A stretch of DNA of 64,000 nucleotides from Limnomonas spitsbergensis. Lineage: Eukaryota; Chlorophyta; Chlorophyceae; Chlamydomonadales. A program made the position numbers and the translations under genes. This document shows, in pieces, positions 39,201 to 45,200 of the stretch. The stretch lies in NCBI GenBank assembly GCA_037349105.1, contig JAYJMM010000111.1:2890001-2954000 (forward strand), in the 5' to 3' direction. Every line of letters begins with the position of its first letter. The stretch's first letter is position 1. The notes under the pieces are model-generated. The model did no database searches. It saw only the letters and a list, made by a program, of their open reading frames with translations, and was not told where the DNA came from.

Positions 39201-42200
39201 ATTTACAGTAGGGGGGCGGGGGGCAACTAGGAGGGATTAGGGCTAATTTACAGTAGGGGGGGCGGGGGGCAACTAGGAGGGATTAGGGCTAATTTACAGT
39301 AGGGGGGGGCGGGGGGCAACTAGGAGGGATTAGGGCTAATTTACAGTAGGGGGGGCGGGGGGCAACTAGGAGGGATTAGGGCTAATTTACAGTAGGGGGG
39401 GCAAGGGGGCAACTAGGAGGGATTAGGGCTAATTTACAGTAGGGGGGGCGGGGGGCACTAGGAGGGATTAGGGCTTTATTTACAGTAGGGGGGGCGGGGG
39501 GCAACTAGGAGGGATTAGGGCTAATTTACAGTAGGGGGGGCGGGGGGCACTAGGAGGGATTAGGGCTTTATTTACAGTAGGGGGGGGCGGGGGGCAACTA
39601 GGAGGGATTAGGGCTAATTTACAGTAGGGGGGGGCGGGGGGCAACTAGGAGGGATTAGGGCTAATTTACAGTAGGGGGGGCGGGGGGCAACTAGGAGGGA
39701 TTAGGGCTTTATTTACAGTAGGGGGGGGCGGGGGGCAACTAGGAGGGATTAGGGCTAATTTACAGTAGGGGGGGCGGGGGGCAACTAGGAGGGATTAGGG
39801 CTAATTTACAGTAGGGGGGGCGGGGGGCAACTAGGAGGGATTAGGGCTTTATTTACAGTAGGGGGGGGCGGGGGGCAACTAGGAGGGATTAGGGCTTTAT
39901 TTACAGTAGGGGGGGCGGGGGGCAACTAGGAGGGATTAGGGCTAATTTACAGTAGGGGGGGCGGGGGGCAACTAGGAGGGATTAGGGCTAATTTACAGTA
40001 GGGGGGGCGGGGGGCAACTAGGAGGGATTAGGGCTAATTTACAGTAGGGGGGGCGGGGGGCAACTAGGAGGGATTAGGGCTAATTTACAGTAGGGGGGGC
40101 GGGGGGCAACTAGGAGGGATTAGGGCTAATTTACAGTAGGGGGGGCGGGGGGCAACTAGGAGGGATTAGGGCTAATTTACAGTAGGGGGGGCGGGGGGCA
40201 ACTAGGAGGGATAAGGGCTAATTTTCTAGGCAGAGGGCTTGATCAGCTGAACTGAGCAGCTGTTCAGAATAAATCAGAGCCAAGCTGCGCCACCCGTATG
40301 TTGATGAGGGGCCACATTTTAATTGGCAGAGGGCTGGAGTGGCTGAATTGTAGCCGAGCCACCGTTATGTTGACAGGGACACCTTATCATCCTTCAGCTT
40401 AAAAGGCATATGTAAGATGTGAGCTTCATACTACGAAAGTATGAATGTGCTGATTAATCGGGATCCACGCATCTGAGCAACTTCTGGGCAATTGTGCGTG
40501 ACTCGGTATAAACTAACATTTATGTATCAATTAAACGAATTGCGGGACCCAACAGATTGACCAAGGCAACCTTTCTGTTTCGGTACATGTACAACCACAG
40601 CCTTGAATCCTGCTTAATCACCCCACCCCCGGCCCACCCCCCTGGGCCATCCCCCCTTCCCACCCCCCTGGGCCACCCCCCTGACCCACCCCTCTGGCCC
40701 ATCCCTCTGGCCCACCCCATGGCCCACCCATCTGGCCCACCCCTCTGGCCCACCCCTCTGGCCTACCCCCATGGCCCACCCCTCTGGCCCACCACATGGC
40801 CCACCCCTCTTGCCCACCCCTCTGGCCCACTCCCATGGCCCACCCCTCTTGCCCACCCCTCTTGCCCACCCCTCTGGCCCACCCCCATGGCCCACCCCTC
40901 TAGCCCACCCTTCTGGCCCACCCACCTGGCCCACCCCCAAGGCCCACCCCTCTGACCCATCCATCTGGCCCATCCCCATGGCCCACCCCTCTGGCCCACC
41001 CCCCTGGCCCACCTCTCTGGCCCACCCCCATGGCCCACCCCTCTGGCCCACCCCCATGGCCCACCCACATGGCCCACCACATGGCCCACCCCTCTTGCCC
41101 ACCCCTCTGGCCCACCCCCATGGCCCACCCCTCTGGCCCACCCACCTGGCCCACCCCTCTGGCCCACCCCTCTGGCCCACCCCCATGGCCCATCCATCTG
41201 GCCCACCCATCTGGCCCACCCCCATGGCCCACCCCTCTGGCCCACCTCTCTGGCCCACCCCCATGGCCCACCCCTCTGGCCCACCCCCATGGCCCACCCC
41301 TATGGCCCACCCTCCTAGCCCAACCCCCCTGGCCCGCTCCCTTGGCCCAGCCGCTGGACGAACCGCTCACGAAGCTTTACTGCCAGCTGGCGGCAGCCAA
41401 GGCCTCTGGCTGCCCCCTGGCCCTCATTCCACCTCCCCCCTTTCCCCTGTCCCACTCACCTGGCCAGCTGGCAGTATTGCTTCATGAGCGGGCCGTCCAG
41501 CGGCTGGGCGGCGGCCAGGGACTCTGGCTGCGCTGATCCGATGAATGAGAAACACTCGGGTAGGAAGAGCATTACGCAACCCGACAGCACAGAGCTCTGG
41601 AAGTAAAGGGGGGAGGCAGCGGGAAGTGGGCATTATTGGCATGTCTTAAGCCCGCATTCTTTATTTTTAATTGATGGATGACAAATATGCGGGCAGGAAT
41701 AGTATAACGCAACCCAACAGCACAGAGCTCTGGAAGTAAAGGGGGGAGGCAGCGGGAAGTGGGCATTATTGGCATATATTAAGCCCGCATTCTTTATTTT
41801 TAATTGATGGATGACAAACATTCGGGCAGGAATAGTATAACGCAACCCAACAGCACAGAGCACATGAAAGGAGGGAGGCAGCGGAAAGTGGGCATTATTG
41901 GCATATTTTGCAGGCAATATTAATTTGTAACTGTCTTAATTTGTAACTTTTAATTGATGAATTACAAACATTTCGGAGGAACAGTATTGCTTAGCCCGAC
42001 AGCACAGAGCTCTGGAAAGGGGGGAGGCAGCGGGGAGATGTTTCTTATATTTGCCTGTGTCTGTTGAACTGTCCATGTCTATATAAATATGCCGTAGATC
42101 GAGATGGAGGAGGAGGACTATGCTGAGTACTGCTGACCGTGTACTGTCCTTCCCAGCATGCATCAAACGAGGGTTTTGACAGAGTATGACTGTACTGGCT

Positions 42201-45200
42201 GAAAGCGCTGCACGGACGGAAATTTAAATGATTGTAACTGATGCGCGATGTTCAATTAAATTACCTGCTGCGGGGCATTTAATTAAATTACATATTTGCC
42301 GCTGCACGGCCGTTTCTTGATTACTCTTTTAGCTGCGCGACTAAAATTTAAATGATTTTGGGGGGGGGTGCGGACCCTTTGTCGATTTACGGTATTATAT
42401 ATATATATACTGGTATACCGTTCGTATTTAAAATTTATGATTGACGAAATTAAATACAACATAAAATAAAAAGGAGGGCAAAGCAGATCTGCAGTATCTC
42501 TCAAGTTGGAAAACCGTAGGCCAGACCCGGCACAAGCAAGATAGCAGGATGACAGACAGTGCTGTGCAATTGCGCCATACTTCAGGAAGCGTGTAATTGA
42601 TTATCAGGGCTTTGTACTGGAAAAAGTACCTGAAGTACCTAAAGTACCTGAAGTACCTGAATCTGCCGCTTACTGGTACAAGTATTTGAATCTGACCTGA
42701 AATTACGGTGACTGCAACTCAGCTACTTCATTCAGCCACCTTCAGGACCGTAATCAGCACAGCACTGGCGGCAATATATAGGCGAAAAGGGCATTGCTGT
42801 GCAGCTGCCCTCCCTTAACCCTAAACCCTGCACCCCTAACACTGCACCCTAACCTTAAACCCCACATACATCATCAGCCAGGACTGCTTGTCTCTGCTTG
42901 CCGCTGGCGTGTTAGGAATTTGGCCGCCTGGTCACCAGGAGCCGTCCTCTGCGCCCGTAAACCTTAACCTTGCGGGGCGATTAGGGTTTATGGTTTAACC
43001 ATTTACACTTAACCCTAAACCCTAAACCGGAACCTTGCGGGGTGATTATGCCTGCGTCCTACACCTTGCGCCCTAAACCCTGCACCCCAAACCCTTGGAT
43101 CACTTCTGCCAGCTGCCTGCAGGTCAGGAAGCTGGCTGGCAGATCCCCAACAGCCGCCATCTGCGCCCTCAACCCTCAACCCTGCACCCTCAACCTGTTA
43201 CCCTCAAGACGTCACCTGCTGGTCACTGCTCACTTCCACTAGCCGCTTGCAGCTCAGGTTGGTCGCCTGGTCTCCAGCAGCCATCACCTGTACCCTCAAC
43301 CCTGCGTCCTGAGACCTAAACCCTGTACCCTAAACCTTGGGTTCAGGGTTTAGGGTTCAGGGTTTAGGGTTAAGGGTTTTAGGGTTGAACCCTGTGCCAC
43401 AGACTCTGGCAACATGATAAACCGCAACTGCTCACTTCTGTCAACCGCTTACAGGTCGGGATATTTGCCGTCAGGTCCCAAACAGCTGTACTCTGTGCCC
43501 TAAACCCTTCGTCCTAAACTCTGACACCACGATCTGCTGTGACTGCTCGCTTCTGCTAGCCGCTTGTTAGCCAGGGAGTTGGCTGTCTAGTCCCGATCAG
43601 CCGACATCTATGCCCTGCACCCGTAACCCTGCGCCCTTAACGCTGTGCCCCTCACCCTACTCTCACCTCTGCTAGCCGCTTGCAAGTCAGGAAATTGGTC
43701 ACATGGTCCCCAACGGCCGTCATCTGCCCCACTGCCACCCTGGGCCAAGGCTTGGCGGCCACCTGCAAGGATTCAAGGGTTTAGGGTTTGTTAGGGTTAG
43801 GGTTAGTGTTTGTTAGGGTTAGGGTTAGGGTTTGTTAGGGTTAGGGTTTGTTAGGGTTAGGGTTAGTGTTTGTTAGGGTTAGGGTTAGGGTCTGTTAGGG
43901 TTCGGGTAAGGGTTTGTAAGGGTTGGGGTTAGGGGTTCAGGTTACAGTTGTCCTTTGGGGTAAGGAGAGGTTGGGAATGGGGGGAAGGTTTATTGCAGTA
44001 ATACCAACAGTAGATAGATATTTGAGTCGAAGGGTATGGGTAAAGACTGAGAGCAGAGGGTTCATGCCGATGTGTAAATGTGTTTGATGGTCTAAGGTCT
44101 AGGGTTTAGGGTTAGGTTTTAGGGTAAGCGGTTGGACGTGAAGGAGAAGGGGTAAAGTATACATTGGAATCGCATTCCATAGGGTATTCATTATAGTTTA
44201 GGGTTCAGGGTTAAGGTTAAGGGTTTCAGGTTTGGGTTGAGGGTTGGGGTTGAGGGTTAAGGGTATTGGAATCACCTTCCCTAGGATATTCTTGTAAATG
44301 TCCACATGAATAACACATGGTTATGGGTATTCACATTGTTCACACATATATTTCCTTTAAATTGGAATTCAAAACCTGTGAGACTGGCCGCCCCACCCTT
44401 CAAACCTGAGACATTTCCAAAAAAACAGGCTAGGTGTGCTTGGCCCCACTCGTATGGTCCCATGCAAACAGGCAGCATGGTCAGAGCCTCAAGCGTATGG
44501 TCCCATGCACACATGCAGCATGGTCAAAGCTCCATGCGTATGGTCCCTTGCACACATGCAGCATGGTCAGAGCCCCATGCGTATGGTCCCATGCACACAT
44601 GCAGCATGGTCAGACGCTCATATGTATGGTCCCATGCATACATGCAGCATGGTCAGAGCCCCATGCGTATGGTACCATGCATACATGCAGCATGGTCAGA
44701 GCCTCATATGTATGGTCCCATGCACACATGCAGCATGGTCAAAGCCTCATACGTATGGTCCCATGCACTCATGCAGCATGGTCAAAGCCTCATACGTATG
44801 GTCCCATGCACACATGCAGCATGGTCAAAGCCCCATGCGTATGGTCCCATGCATACATGCAGCATGGTCAGAGCCCCATGCGTATGGTACCATGCAATCA
44901 TGCAGCATAGTCAGAGCCCCATACGTATGGTCCCATGCACACATGCAGCATGGTCAGAGCCTCATACATATGGTCCCATGCACACATGCAGCATGGTCAG
45001 GGCCTCATACATATGGTCCCATGCACACATGCAGCATGGTCAGAGCCTCATACGTATGGTCCCATGCACACATGCAGCATGGTCAGAGCCTCATATGTAT
45101 GGTCCCATGCACACATGCAGCATGGTCAAAGCCTCATACGTATGGTCCCATGCACACATGCAGCATGGTCAAAGCCTCATACGTATGGTCCCATGCACAC

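Noticed and set aside
13257..40223. CRISPR array
   Set aside because: Units are contiguous with no unique spacers, and the surrounding genes are eukaryotic with introns.
13257..40223. Centromeric or telomeric location of the window
   Set aside because: Exons of one gene lie on both sides of the satellite with matching phase; telomere-like strings are short, degenerate and internal.
40557..41536. Proline-rich or Gly/Trp-rich proteins over the 12-bp array
   Set aside because: A 12-bp repeat gives open frames on both strands; only 41,460-41,596 on the minus strand is coding.
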